A stretch of DNA of 7,358 nt. Source: an uncultured Dysgonomonas sp. GTDB lineage: Bacteria; Bacteroidota; Bacteroidia; Bacteroidales; Dysgonomonadaceae. The position numbers were made by a program, and so were the translations under genes. The notes beneath the pieces were generated by a model that did no database searches, was not told the origin of the DNA, and was given only the letters and a program-made list of their open reading frames with translations. Position 1 is the stretch's first letter. Every line of letters starts with the position of its first letter. Shown here in pieces: positions 1-7,171 of this stretch. The stretch lies in NCBI GenBank assembly GCA_945292135.1, contig CALYRA010000044.1:1-7358 (forward strand), written 5' to 3'.

Positions 1-20
1 GCAAGTTTAATTAATCTTGC
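1..20. repeat. Near-palindrome downstream of asnS at the window edge
   Basis: The 20 bases form an inverted repeat: GCAAG at 1-5 pairs with CTTGC at 16-20, and the centre TTAATTAA (7-14) is itself palindromic. Only the 6/15 pair (T against T) fails. It starts 31 nt past the asnS stop codon in the direction of transcription, so it could be the stem of a transcription terminator or a protein-binding site for the next gene. A U-tract, if there is one, would lie outside the window, so the terminator reading cannot be tested here. Confidence 0.35.
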
Positions 21-51
21 TGCTTCTCTTATAAATTATTAAAATTATATT

Positions 52-1449
52 TTAAAATTCCGCATTTTTCGGAGTGCGGGGAAACGGTATTACGTCACGG
101 ATATTAGCCATTCCTGTTACAAATAAAATCAAACGTTCAAATCCCAATCCAAATCCGGCATGCGGCGCAGTACCATATTTTCGGATTTCGGTGTACCACC
201 AAATCGGGTCAATATTCATTCCCAGCTGATTAACGCGAGCCATTAATTTATCATAATCTTCTTCGCGTTCTGATCCTCCGATTATCTCTCCAATTTTAGG
301 AAAAAGTACATCCATTGCACGAACAGTTTTTCCGTCGTCATTCTGCTTCATGTAAAAGGATTTTATTTCAATTGGATAATCGGTCAAAATAACAGGTCGT
401 TTAAAATGTTGTTCAACTAAATAACGCTCATGCTCTGATTGTAGATCGGCGCCCCAAAATACTGGGAATTCAAATTTATGTCCGCTTTCTTCCAATATCT
501 TAATTGCTTCTGTATATGTCAAACGTTTGAAATCATTTGATACAACGAAGTTTAAACGCTCGATAAGGTCTTTATCAATCATTTCATTTAAGAACTTGAT
601 ATCATCCATGCAATTGTCAAGCGCATATTGGATAAGATATTTGAGAAAGTCCTCCGCGAGGTCTTGATTATCATTGTTGTCGTTAAAGGCCACTTCGGGT
701 TCTATCATCCAGAATTCGGCAAGATGACGAGGCGTATTAGAGTTTTCGGCTCTAAATGTAGGTCCAAAAGTATAAATAGCTCCAAGCGACATAGCACCTA
801 ATTCTCCTTCTAATTGCCCCGAAACGGTAAGATTGGTCTGTTTTCCAAAAAAATCCTGACTATAGTCTACCGTACCCGCTTCGGTACGTGGGATGTTGTA
901 AGGATCTAACGTCGTAGCCTGAAACAAAGAACCTGCTCCTTCACAATCCGAAGCTGTAATTATCGGGGTATGGAAGTAAAAAAATCCTCTATCATTAAAG
1001 TATTTATGTATCGCGTACGCCATATGATGACGTATACGAAGTATAGCGCCGAATGTATTGGTTCGAGGACGAAGATGAGCTATTTCCCGTAAAAATTCAA
1101 ATGAATGTCCTTTCTTTTGTAATGGATATGTAGCAGGGTCGGCAAGACCATAAATTTTGATTTGTTCGGCTTGAATTTCACATGACTGACCTTTACCTTG
1201 TGATTCGACTAATGTTCCTGTCGCATAAATGGCAGCACCTGTTGTTATTTGCTTCAATAAATCTTCGCCAAACTTTTCTACATCCGCTACAATTTGAATA
1301 TTATTAATGGTAGAACCATCATTTAAGTGAATGAAAGTCACAAATTTATTACCTCGGCTGGTACGTACCCAACCTTTGACTGCTACTTTCGATCCAAAAT
1401 CCTTGTTTCGGATCAGTTCTACTATTTTAGTTCTACGAATAGTATCCAT
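52..1449 (-). CDS. asnS: Asparaginyl-tRNA synthetase (AsnRS)
   Basis: This cytoplasmic class IIb enzyme charges tRNA-Asn with asparagine, using ATP, for protein synthesis. At 465 residues it matches the usual bacterial AsnRS length (about 466). The N-terminal OB-fold that reads the anticodon spans about residues 20-100 and includes [20 protein letters not shown] (26-45). The catalytic domain follows, with [14 protein letters not shown] (160-173), class II motif 2 from FRAE at 232-235 to about 252, and motif 3 GFGLGFERL (432-440), whose Arg contacts ATP. The ending [12 protein letters not shown] is typical of AsnRS and helps separate it from AspRS. The ATG start gives the normal family N-terminus ([13 protein letters not shown]). 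The gene lies 46 nt after the pseudouridine synthase gene in the same direction, with an AT-rich leader and no Shine-Dalgarno sequence. It is probably the last visible gene of the purB operon. A weak TAAATTTA in the leader could be a -7-like box, but it lacks support. Confidence 0.97.
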   Translation of the reverse strand: MDTIRRTKIVELIRNKDFGSKVAVKGWVRTSRGNKFVTFIHLNDGSTINNIQIVADVEKFGEDLLKQITTGAAIYATGTLVESQGKGQSCEIQAEQIKIYGLADPATYPLQKKGHSFEFLREIAHLRPRTNTFGAILRIRHHMAYAIHKYFNDRGFFYFHTPIITASDCEGAGSLFQATTLDPYNIPRTEAGTVDYSQDFFGKQTNLTVSGQLEGELGAMSLGAIYTFGPTFRAENSNTPRHLAEFWMIEPEVAFNDNNDNQDLAEDFLKYLIQYALDNCMDDIKFLNEMIDKDLIERLNFVVSNDFKRLTYTEAIKILEESGHKFEFPVFWGADLQSEHERYLVEQHFKRPVILTDYPIEIKSFYMKQNDDGKTVRAMDVLFPKIGEIIGGSEREEDYDKLMARVNQLGMNIDPIWWYTEIRKYGTAPHAGFGLGFERLILFVTGMANIRDVIPFPRTPKNAEF

Positions 1450-1495
1450 AATTCTATTAAATTAAATTTACCTTACTTTAAGTATGGATTAAGTT

Positions 1496-2791
1496 TTATT
1501 CAAATGCGCCCATACGAAGCATATTTACTTCTTTTTCTGAGAGATATCTCCATTTACCGCGAGGTATGTTTTTCTTCGTCAAACCTGCGAAATAGACGCG
1601 ATCCAACTTGATTACTTGATAACCCAATTTTTCAAAAATACGACGAACGATACGGTTACGTCCCGAATGGATTTCAATTCCTACGACATTCAATGAATCT
1701 TCTGATTGATATGCGATCGAATCCGCATGAATTTCTCCGTCATCCAATTCTACACCATCTGCTATCGCTTGCATATCTTCAATAGCAACGTCACGATCTA
1801 ACGTTACCTGATATATTTTCTTTTTCTTAAATTTCGGATGAGTTAATTTAGACGCCAAATCACCATCATTGGTAAGTAACAAAACGCCTGTCGTATTACG
1901 ATCGAGACGACCTACGGGATAGATTCGTTCGGGACAAGCATTTTTTACTAAATCCATGACTGCCATACGATTTTCGGGATCATCGGATGTCGTAACGCAA
2001 TTTTTTGGTTTGTTCAATAAAACATAAACCTTACTTTCTAAACGTACGGGTTGATCATGAAAAGATACTAAATCTCCTCTTTTTACTTTTACTCCTAATT
2101 CGTTTACTATTTCACCATTTACTTTTACCACGCCGGCAGTTATATAACTATCCGCTTCGCGACGTGAACAAACGCCTGCATTAGCCAGATATTTATTTAA
2201 ACGGATAGGCGTATTCGGATCAATGTTTTCTTTATACTTGACGGGTTTCACGATACGTTTAGCGCCGCTTCCTCCCGAATATCTTGAATCTTGGGGTCTT
2301 CGATAACCTCCGTTGTTATTGTTGTTACCGTATGAAGGTCTTGAATTGCCTCTGTTATTGTTGTAACCGCCTCCATTATTATTCCCATAACCTCTGTCAT
2401 TATTGTTATTATTATAAGAGCGGTTATTGTTATTATTATAGGAGCGATTGTTGTTATTATTATAAGAACGGTTGTTGTTATTATACGTTCCGTTGTTATT
2501 ATTATAAGAACGGTTGCCGTAAGATCCTCCGCCCTCATTGTTATAGGAACGATTGTTATTATATCCTCCGTTGTTATTTCCGTACGACCTCCGTTGTTGA
2601 TTGCCATATCCTTCTGATTCTGATTGGTATGGATTTCTATCAACATTGCCGCCTGTAAATGATTTTCGCATATCACCGACACGCGGTCTTTTTTTCTTTA
2701 CAATTTTAGAAGAGTCGTCTCCTCCATTCATGTATTTTTCAGGGGAAGCGGAACCATCCCGGCCTTCGCTATTATTACCTCTGCTTGTCAT
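1496..2791 (-). CDS. rluB: rRNA pseudouridine synthase (RluB/RsuA family) with Asn-rich N-terminal extension
   Basis: The enzyme isomerises a specific uridine in rRNA to pseudouridine; RluB acts on the 23S rRNA peptidyl-transferase region and RsuA on 16S. Residues 195-250 form an S4 RNA-binding domain (RLNKYLANAGVCSRREAD at 197-214). The catalytic domain runs from about 255 to 410. Its catalytic motif is GRLDRNTTGVLLLTNDGDL (294-312), with D297 the expected nucleophile, and GRNRIVRRIFEKLGY (377-391) is the second conserved block. The protein has 431 residues against roughly 240-290 for enterobacterial relatives. The excess is N-terminal: a basic stretch, KKKRPRVGDMRK (32-43), then a disordered Asn/Tyr/Arg/Gly tract (about 69-161). 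Similar low-complexity extensions are known in other Bacteroidota members of the family. The first ATG follows an A-rich leader (AACAACAACAATT) with no Shine-Dalgarno sequence. M21 and M41 are possible later starts but would keep the Asn tract. It sits 76 nt after purB and 46 nt before asnS. RluB is favoured over RsuA by overall resemblance; the target base is inferred. Confidence 0.9.
   Translation of the reverse strand: MTSRGNNSEGRDGSASPEKYMNGGDDSSKIVKKKRPRVGDMRKSFTGGNVDRNPYQSESEGYGNQQRRSYGNNNGGYNNNRSYNNEGGGSYGNRSYNNNNGTYNNNNRSYNNNNNRSYNNNNNRSYNNNNNDRGYGNNNGGGYNNNRGNSRPSYGNNNNNGGYRRPQDSRYSGGSGAKRIVKPVKYKENIDPNTPIRLNKYLANAGVCSRREADSYITAGVVKVNGEIVNELGVKVKRGDLVSFHDQPVRLESKVYVLLNKPKNCVTTSDDPENRMAVMDLVKNACPERIYPVGRLDRNTTGVLLLTNDGDLASKLTHPKFKKKKIYQVTLDRDVAIEDMQAIADGVELDDGEIHADSIAYQSEDSLNVVGIEIHSGRNRIVRRIFEKLGYQVIKLDRVYFAGLTKKNIPRGKWRYLSEKEVNMLRMGAFE
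2309..2587 (-). repeat. Asn/Tyr/Arg-rich low-complexity coding tract
   Basis: This stretch encodes residues 69-161 of the pseudouridine synthase. It is built from loosely repeated blocks of Arg-Ser-Tyr or Gly-Tyr followed by two to five Asn. By my count, 44 of residues 71-160 are Asn, with regularly spaced Tyr and Arg and no Lys. This composition predicts an intrinsically disordered, prion-like segment. The DNA is correspondingly rich in ATT/GTT triplets on the plus strand, which also opens long spurious reading frames in other frames. Confidence 0.9.
2399..2470 (-). repeat. Three tandem 24-nt units encoding RSYNNNNN
   Basis: Residues 108-131 of the pseudouridine synthase are three perfect copies of the octapeptide RSYNNNNN. 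The DNA copies are not identical: they differ at synonymous positions, for example CGT against CGC for Arg, TCT against TCC for Ser, and AAC/AAT swaps in the last Asn codons. The units are a multiple of three, so gain or loss of a copy would keep the reading frame. Confidence 0.92.
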
Positions 2792-2867
2792 AATTGTTGT
2801 TGTTTAATTTATTTAGTAATTTGTCATTTATAATATTCCCACAACCTCTCGGTCATTACATTAGTAA

Positions 2868-4211
2868 CTAAATGCCTGTATATGTATGCGGTGTTATCTT
2901 TTTTAATTCTTCTTTAATAGCTTCGGATACGTTCAAATTTTCAATAAAATCAGCTATTGATTTTTCTGTTATAGCTTGATTTGTTCTTGTTAATTCTTTT
3001 AAAGTTTCATAGGGTTTTGGGCAACCTTCACGCCTCAATATAGTCTGAATGCCTTCTGCTACAACAGCCCAATTATTGTCTAAGTCTCTGTTTATAACAC
3101 TTGTATTCAATAAAAGTTTATCCAAACCTTTCTTCGTGCTTTGTAAGGCAATCAAAATATGTCCCATAGGAACTCCAACGTTTCGTAATACTGTAGAGTC
3201 AGTCAAATCTCGTTGCAATCTGGATATTGGTAATTTTGCGGATAAATGTTCTAATATTGCGTTGGCAATACCCAAATTCCCTTCGGCATTTTCGAAATCT
3301 ATTGGGTTTACTTTATGAGGCATCGCTGATGAACCTATTTCGCCTTCTTTTATTTTCTGTTTAAAATATTCCATCGAAATATATTGCCAGATATCTCGAT
3401 TTAAATCAATTAGAATTGTATTTATACGTTTCAACGAATCGAAAAGAGAGGCTAGCGTATCGTAATTCGATATTTGCGTCGTCCATTCTTCTCTTGCCAA
3501 TCCAAGTTTTTCCGCTACAAATTTATTGCCAAATTCTTTCCATTTGAATGATGGGTATGCAACTGCGTGGGCATTAAAATTACCTGTCGCTCCTCCAAAT
3601 TTAGCGGATATAGTAATCTGATTCAGGATTTCAAATTGATTTTCCAGACGATATACAAATACCATTAATTCTTTTCCTAAACGCGTAGGCGAAGCCGGTT
3701 GCCCATGCGTTTTTGCCAACATGGGTATATTCATCCAGTCTGTTGCTTGTCGTTTCAACAAGTCAATCAATTCTTTGAGCAGAGGATTATATGCTTCCGC
3801 TAAAGCGTCTTTTATTGATAATGGAATTGATGTATTATTGATATCCTGAGATGTTAGCCCAAAATGAATAAATTCTTTATATGCTTGCAACCCAAGTCGA
3901 TCAAATTTTTCCTTTATAAAATATTCAACCGCTTTAACATCATGATTTGTCGTTTTCTCAATTTCCTTTATATAAAGAGCGTCTTGTTCCGAAAATTCTT
4001 TTACTATTGATTGCAATTCAGGAAAGACAGCCTTATCTATGCTTTTTAATTGTGGTAAAGGAAGTTCACATAAAGCGATGAAATATTCAACTTCTACCAA
4101 TACACGATATTTTATAAGCGCATATTCAGAAAAAAACGCTGAAAGTTGTTCCGTCTTATTTCTATATCGTCCATCAATAGGTGAAATGGAAGTCAAAGGG
4201 GTTAAGTTCAT
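2868..4211 (-). CDS. purB: Adenylosuccinate lyase (E. coli PurB type)
   Basis: PurB is a cytoplasmic homotetramer of the fumarase/aspartase superfamily. It removes fumarate twice in purine synthesis: SAICAR to AICAR, and adenylosuccinate to AMP. The 447 residues compare with 456 in E. coli PurB. The N-terminus MNLTPLTSISPIDGRY is typical of this subgroup and fixes the start. Visible signatures are TTNHDVKAVEY (87-97), GLTSQDINNT (118-127), KTHGQPASPT (167-176) with the general-acid region H169, and the superfamily loop GSSAMPHKVNPIDFENAEGN (293-312), whose Ser pair includes the catalytic serine (S294/S295). RLQRDLTDSTVLRN (331-344) completes the subgroup pattern. Nothing looks truncated or altered. 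Just upstream is AGGA, 5 nt before the ATG, an unusual Shine-Dalgarno-like site for this phylum. The gene appears to be the first of a unit with the pseudouridine synthase and asnS, driven from the 163-nt leader region. Confidence 0.97.
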   Translation of the reverse strand: MNLTPLTSISPIDGRYRNKTEQLSAFFSEYALIKYRVLVEVEYFIALCELPLPQLKSIDKAVFPELQSIVKEFSEQDALYIKEIEKTTNHDVKAVEYFIKEKFDRLGLQAYKEFIHFGLTSQDINNTSIPLSIKDALAEAYNPLLKELIDLLKRQATDWMNIPMLAKTHGQPASPTRLGKELMVFVYRLENQFEILNQITISAKFGGATGNFNAHAVAYPSFKWKEFGNKFVAEKLGLAREEWTTQISNYDTLASLFDSLKRINTILIDLNRDIWQYISMEYFKQKIKEGEIGSSAMPHKVNPIDFENAEGNLGIANAILEHLSAKLPISRLQRDLTDSTVLRNVGVPMGHILIALQSTKKGLDKLLLNTSVINRDLDNNWAVVAEGIQTILRREGCPKPYETLKELTRTNQAITEKSIADFIENLNVSEAIKEELKKITPHTYTGI

Positions 4212-4216
4212 TTGTT

Positions 4217-4220
4217 TCCT
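4217..4220 (-). promoter_or_regulatory. Shine-Dalgarno-like AGGA before purB
   Basis: AGGA lies 5 nt before the purB ATG (AGGA-AACAA-ATG). The other four complete genes here start after A- or T-rich leaders with no such motif. Because Bacteroidota rarely rely on Shine-Dalgarno pairing, this may be chance, but it agrees with the start chosen for purB. Confidence 0.35.
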
Positions 4221-4221
4221 A

Positions 4222-4250
4222 AGGTTATTACTTGATAAAATTTAATACCT
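4222..4250 (-). promoter_or_regulatory. Hairpin in the purB leader next to the start
   Basis: In the transcript, AGGTATTA (4250-4243) can pair with TAATAACCT (4230-4222). This gives an 8-bp stem with one bulged base and a 12-nt loop. It ends one base before AGGA and 10 nt before the purB ATG, so folding could affect ribosome access. The stem is AU-rich and its stability is not computed here. Confidence 0.3.
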
Positions 4251-4258
4251 GTCATTAT

Positions 4259-4281
4259 AAAAAAGTATCACTACTTTGATA
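4259..4281 (-). terminator. Weak terminator-like hairpin with six U in the purB leader
   Basis: On the transcribed strand, TATCA-AAGTAG-TGATA (4281-4266) forms a 5-bp stem, followed by one C and then TTTTTT (4264-4259). The layout is that of an intrinsic terminator, but the stem has only one G-C pair and should be weak. It lies after the promoter-like box at 4296-4303. It would therefore either stop read-through from the aminotransferase gene or act as an attenuator ahead of purB. Confidence 0.25.
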
Positions 4282-4295
4282 TCCTTTTACTTTGA

Positions 4296-4303
4296 CAAAT
4301 ATA
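4296..4303 (-). promoter_or_regulatory. Candidate -7 box (TATATTTG) of the purB promoter
   Basis: TATATTTG on the minus strand matches the Bacteroidota -7 consensus TAnnTTTG exactly. Transcription would begin near 4289 and give a leader of roughly 80 nt before the purB ATG. No TTTG is seen at the expected -33 distance, which weakens the call. It is the nearer of two matches in the gap between the aminotransferase gene and purB. Confidence 0.5.
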
Positions 4304-4337
4304 CAACAAAAATCTTATTCTGATATACTTTAAATAG

Positions 4338-4345
4338 CAAAAATA
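4338..4345 (-). promoter_or_regulatory. Second candidate -7 box (TATTTTTG)
   Basis: TATTTTTG on the minus strand also fits TAnnTTTG and lies 30 nt past the aminotransferase stop codon. No TTTG is seen at a suitable upstream distance. In such AT-rich DNA a match can arise by chance, so this is ranked below the 4296-4303 box. Confidence 0.25.
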
Positions 4346-4374
4346 TCTTATTTGAATGAATTGGTAGCTTTTTA

Positions 4375-5481
4375 TTAGAAGGTAAAATGATTAATTGAAT
4401 CAACAATTTTTGCCATTTCGGTTTTCTTCAACGACGGGTACAACGGGATACTCAATATCGTATTTTGCAACCGTTCAGCGACCGGAAGTTTTAACCGGCT
4501 TAATTCGCGATAGGCTGATTGTTTGTGTATGGCTCTCGGATAATGAATTTGAGTATGTATATTTTGTTTTGACAGCCATGTTTCCAAACTCTCCCTGTCA
4601 TCGCACGTTATGACATATAAATGGAAAACGTGTGATTCTATTTCGTCAAAAGATGGGAGTATTATATGTTTATTTTTTATGTGTTGGGAATAATATTCGG
4701 CGATGTTTTTACGTTTTTGATTGTTTTCATCTAAATATTTTAATTTAACGGATAATACTGCTGCTTGAATTTCATCCAATCGCGTATTCACGCCTTTATA
4801 AAAATGCTCATATTTTTTGACTGATCCATAGTTTGATAAAGAACTTATTATATAAGCGAGATTCTTATCATTGGTCGTGACCGCTCCGCCATCTCCTAAT
4901 GCGCCAAGATTTTTTGTCGGATAAAAACTAAAAGCAGCGGCATCGCCCAAACTGCCTGTCTTTTTACCTTTTAAAAGCGCTCCATGAGCTTGAGCTGCAT
5001 CTTCGATCAATAGCAAATTATACTTCTTAGCTATCGTTTCAAGTTCTGCCATTGGAGCGACTTGTCCATAAAGATGCACTGCGATAATAGCTTTAGTTTT
5101 TGACGTAATACTTTCCTCAACGGATTGAGGCGATATATTAAATGTTTCAATGCAGCAATCGGCAAGAATAGGAATTAATTGGCTTTGCGATACGGCTAAA
5201 GCCGTAGCAATAGCTGTATTTGCAGGCAGTATAATTTCATCTCCGTTCTTTATTCTTCCAAGTTGTTTATATCCCTCTAATATCAGACGCAGCGCATCGA
5301 GTCCGTTTCCGACTCCGACACAATAGGGTACTTGGCAATATTCGGCAAATTCCTTTTCAAATTTATCTTTTTCTATTCCTGAGACATACCATCCCGATTT
5401 TACTACGCGCCTTATTGCCTGTTCTATTTCATCGGAATAAGACTCGTTTTCTCGCTTTAAATCAAGGAAAGGTATTTGCAT
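4375..5481 (-). CDS. DegT/DnrJ/EryC1/StrS-family sugar aminotransferase, FdtB/QdtB-like
   Basis: This is a PLP-dependent fold-type I aminotransferase. Family members pass an amino group, usually from glutamate, to a keto-sugar bound to a nucleotide, for use in O-antigen, capsule or glycan synthesis. The 368 residues are normal for the family. MQIPFLDLK opens the protein as in many relatives. GVGNGLDAL (56-64) lies at the PLP phosphate site and [10 protein letters not shown] (159-168) carries D161, expected to contact the PLP ring nitrogen. [17 protein letters not shown] (185-201) carries the Schiff-base lysine K190, and [19 protein letters not shown] (230-248) is the dimer/sugar-site block. 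No catalytic residue is missing, so this is a transaminase rather than a Lys-less dehydratase or sensor. The sequence style resembles FdtB/QdtB (dTDP-3-keto-6-deoxyhexose aminotransferases), but the sugar cannot be assigned. The start lies 12 nt after the recN stop, implying co-transcription. No other sugar-nucleotide gene is in view, which is odd for this family. Confidence 0.92.
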   Translation of the reverse strand: MQIPFLDLKRENESYSDEIEQAIRRVVKSGWYVSGIEKDKFEKEFAEYCQVPYCVGVGNGLDALRLILEGYKQLGRIKNGDEIILPANTAIATALAVSQSQLIPILADCCIETFNISPQSVEESITSKTKAIIAVHLYGQVAPMAELETIAKKYNLLLIEDAAQAHGALLKGKKTGSLGDAAAFSFYPTKNLGALGDGGAVTTNDKNLAYIISSLSNYGSVKKYEHFYKGVNTRLDEIQAAVLSVKLKYLDENNQKRKNIAEYYSQHIKNKHIILPSFDEIESHVFHLYVITCDDRESLETWLSKQNIHTQIHYPRAIHKQSAYRELSRLKLPVAERLQNTILSIPLYPSLKKTEMAKIVDSINHFTF

Positions 5482-5493
5482 TCTACTTTTAAA

Positions 5494-7149
5494 TTAAAAT
5501 CCGAGCAATACCTTAGCATTCTGAATGGCAGCTTCAGTCATAGTTGTACCACTTAGCATACGGGCTATTTCTTCGAGGCGTTCTTTATCTGACAGCCTGC
5601 TGAGATTTGTAGTTGTCATATCATCGCTATCAGACTTATATACATGATAATGAGCTTTCCCTCGCGCTGCGATTTGAGGTAAATGGGTTATTGCTATCAC
5701 CTGCATTTTCGTTCCCATATCCTTCATTATAATACCCATCTTATCTGCTATTTCGCCTGATACGCCTGTATCTATTTCATCGAAAATAATTGTCGGTAAT
5801 GCTTTTGCTCCTGCTATCATAGATTTCAGGCAAAGCATCAATCGCGAAATCTCGCCGCCCGAAGCTATCTCCGCAACGGGTTGCAACGGTACATTTTTAT
5901 TGGCGGAAAACAAAAACAGCAAGTCGTCCATACCATACAAGTTCGGTTGTTCTTCAGCTATAATTTCACATTTAAATTGAACGTTAGGCATCCCTAAATA
6001 AGCGACTTTTTCGACAAGTTCTTTTTCAAATTTACCGGTAATAGCCTTGCGACTGTCTGTCAATTGTTTTGCCAAAACAAGCATTTTTTCGGTTTTCAAA
6101 AGTAAATCTTTTTCTATTGCCTCTAATTGCTCATCGTATGAATCTATATTTTCAATTTTATGTTCTAAATCTTCATATATAGCGATAAGCTGCGCAATAG
6201 TATCTACCGAATGCCTTTTCTGCAATGTATAGATTGTATCCAAACGTGTTTGGATTAAACTTAATCGTTCGGGATCGAATTCTATATTTTCTCCCATACG
6301 TTCAACTTCCGTCCCTAAATCTTTTAAATCAATATAAGAATTTTCTATACGCTGAACGATATCTTCTGATTTGGGATAGATATCTACTAATGATTGGGAG
6401 GTATTCAAGCTGTCCTTTAGGGCTGTAACTATTCCATGTTCATCATCCGTAAGTAGGGAATGAATTTTATATAATGCTATTTTTATTTCCTCCGAATGGT
6501 TAAGGGTTTCAAGTTCTTCTTCCAATTCTTCTTGTTCTCCGGATTTCAACGCAACGGTTTTCAATGATTCATATTGGAAACGGAGATAGTCTTCTTCTTC
6601 TTTTCCTCGCTTCGACAGATTTCTAAGATCATCCAACGCTTTTTGAGCCTTTTTATAATCATCGAACGCTGCCTGATATTCTTTCAGTAATTTTTTATTT
6701 CCCGCCAGCGTATCTACAATTTGCATTTGGAATCGGGTATCTCCCAATAATAAATTCTGATGTTGTGAGTGTATATCAATTAATTGGCTCCCCAATTCTT
6801 TCAGGTCAGACAAAGTTACGGGGGTATCGTTTACAAATGCTCTTGATTTTCCAGACGAAAGCAATTCTCGACGCAAAAGACAAGTCGGCTCATAATCTAT
6901 TTCAAGATTTTCAAAAAATTCCGTCAAATTATAATCTGAAATATCGAAATATCCTTCGATAACGCATTTGCTTTCTCCCTGCTTTATAGACTTCGCGTCG
7001 GCGCGTTGCCCAAGTATAAGAGATAGCGCGCCCAAAATGATTGATTTACCGGCGCCGGTTTCGCCCGTAATCACAGAGAATCCGCTCTCAAAATCGATTT
7101 CGAGGCTATCAATCAAGGCGTAGTTTTTTATATATAATGATTTCAACAT
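5494..7149 (-). CDS. recN: DNA repair protein RecN
   Basis: RecN is a cytoplasmic SMC-like ATPase that acts early in double-strand break repair, holding DNA ends or sister molecules for RecA-dependent recombination. The 551 residues fit the family (about 550). The N-terminal half of the ATPase head begins MLKSLYIKNYALIDSLEIDF, with Walker A GETGAGKS (29-36) and the Q-loop region IDIHSQHQN (124-132). A Glu/Lys-rich coiled-coil arm fills about 150-370. The C-terminal half of the head has the ABC signature ASGGEISR (429-436), Walker B with the catalytic Glu, TIIFDEIDTGVSG (453-465, E458), and the switch histidine ITHLPQIAA (487-495, H489). The start is the family-typical MLK. It lies 22 nt after the metallophosphoesterase stop and 12 nt before the aminotransferase. 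No LexA-like operator is obvious in the short upstream gap. The gene looks intact. Confidence 0.97.
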   Translation of the reverse strand: MLKSLYIKNYALIDSLEIDFESGFSVITGETGAGKSIILGALSLILGQRADAKSIKQGESKCVIEGYFDISDYNLTEFFENLEIDYEPTCLLRRELLSSGKSRAFVNDTPVTLSDLKELGSQLIDIHSQHQNLLLGDTRFQMQIVDTLAGNKKLLKEYQAAFDDYKKAQKALDDLRNLSKRGKEEEDYLRFQYESLKTVALKSGEQEELEEELETLNHSEEIKIALYKIHSLLTDDEHGIVTALKDSLNTSQSLVDIYPKSEDIVQRIENSYIDLKDLGTEVERMGENIEFDPERLSLIQTRLDTIYTLQKRHSVDTIAQLIAIYEDLEHKIENIDSYDEQLEAIEKDLLLKTEKMLVLAKQLTDSRKAITGKFEKELVEKVAYLGMPNVQFKCEIIAEEQPNLYGMDDLLFLFSANKNVPLQPVAEIASGGEISRLMLCLKSMIAGAKALPTIIFDEIDTGVSGEIADKMGIIMKDMGTKMQVIAITHLPQIAARGKAHYHVYKSDSDDMTTTNLSRLSDKERLEEIARMLSGTTMTEAAIQNAKVLLGF

Positions 7150-7171
7150 AAGTATTGTAAAGATAGGTATT

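Noticed and set aside
1327..1611. A 94-codon plus-strand frame across the asnS/pseudouridine synthase junction
   Set aside because: It overlaps two well-supported genes in antisense and has no recognisable motif.
2399..2470. Short regular repeats that might suggest a CRISPR array
   Set aside because: The units are directly adjacent with no spacers, are in frame inside a protein gene and encode a simple peptide repeat. There are no cas genes.
2284..2658. A 124-codon plus-strand reading frame rich in Cys and Tyr, opposite the Asn tract
   Set aside because: It is the complement of the Asn-codon repeats: ATT/GTT-rich DNA lacks stop codons in several frames. No domain, leader or credible start supports it.
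2248..2682. A 144-codon minus-strand frame rich in Ile and Thr within the pseudouridine synthase gene
   Set aside because: It is a shifted reading of the same repeats (AAT/AAC read as ATA/ACA-type codons). The in-frame S4 and catalytic domains show which frame is real.
2838..2857. Small stem with a GAGA loop between purB and the pseudouridine synthase gene
   Set aside because: It has only about six pairs, two of them G-U, with no U-tract and no link to a known RNA element; probably chance.
4344..4358. AAATA-AGA-TATTT stem followed by T as a terminator for the aminotransferase gene
   Set aside because: The stem has only A-T pairs and would be too unstable. It overlaps a promoter-like box and is expected by chance in such AT-rich DNA.
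6047..6428. Two short plus-strand frames inside recN
   Set aside because: They are antisense to the coiled-coil region of an intact recN, with no leader or domain evidence.
7150..7171. TATCTTTA before recN as a promoter -7 box
   Set aside because: It mismatches the last consensus base, has no -33 partner, and would start transcription almost at the ATG. The short gap fits read-through from the upstream gene better.
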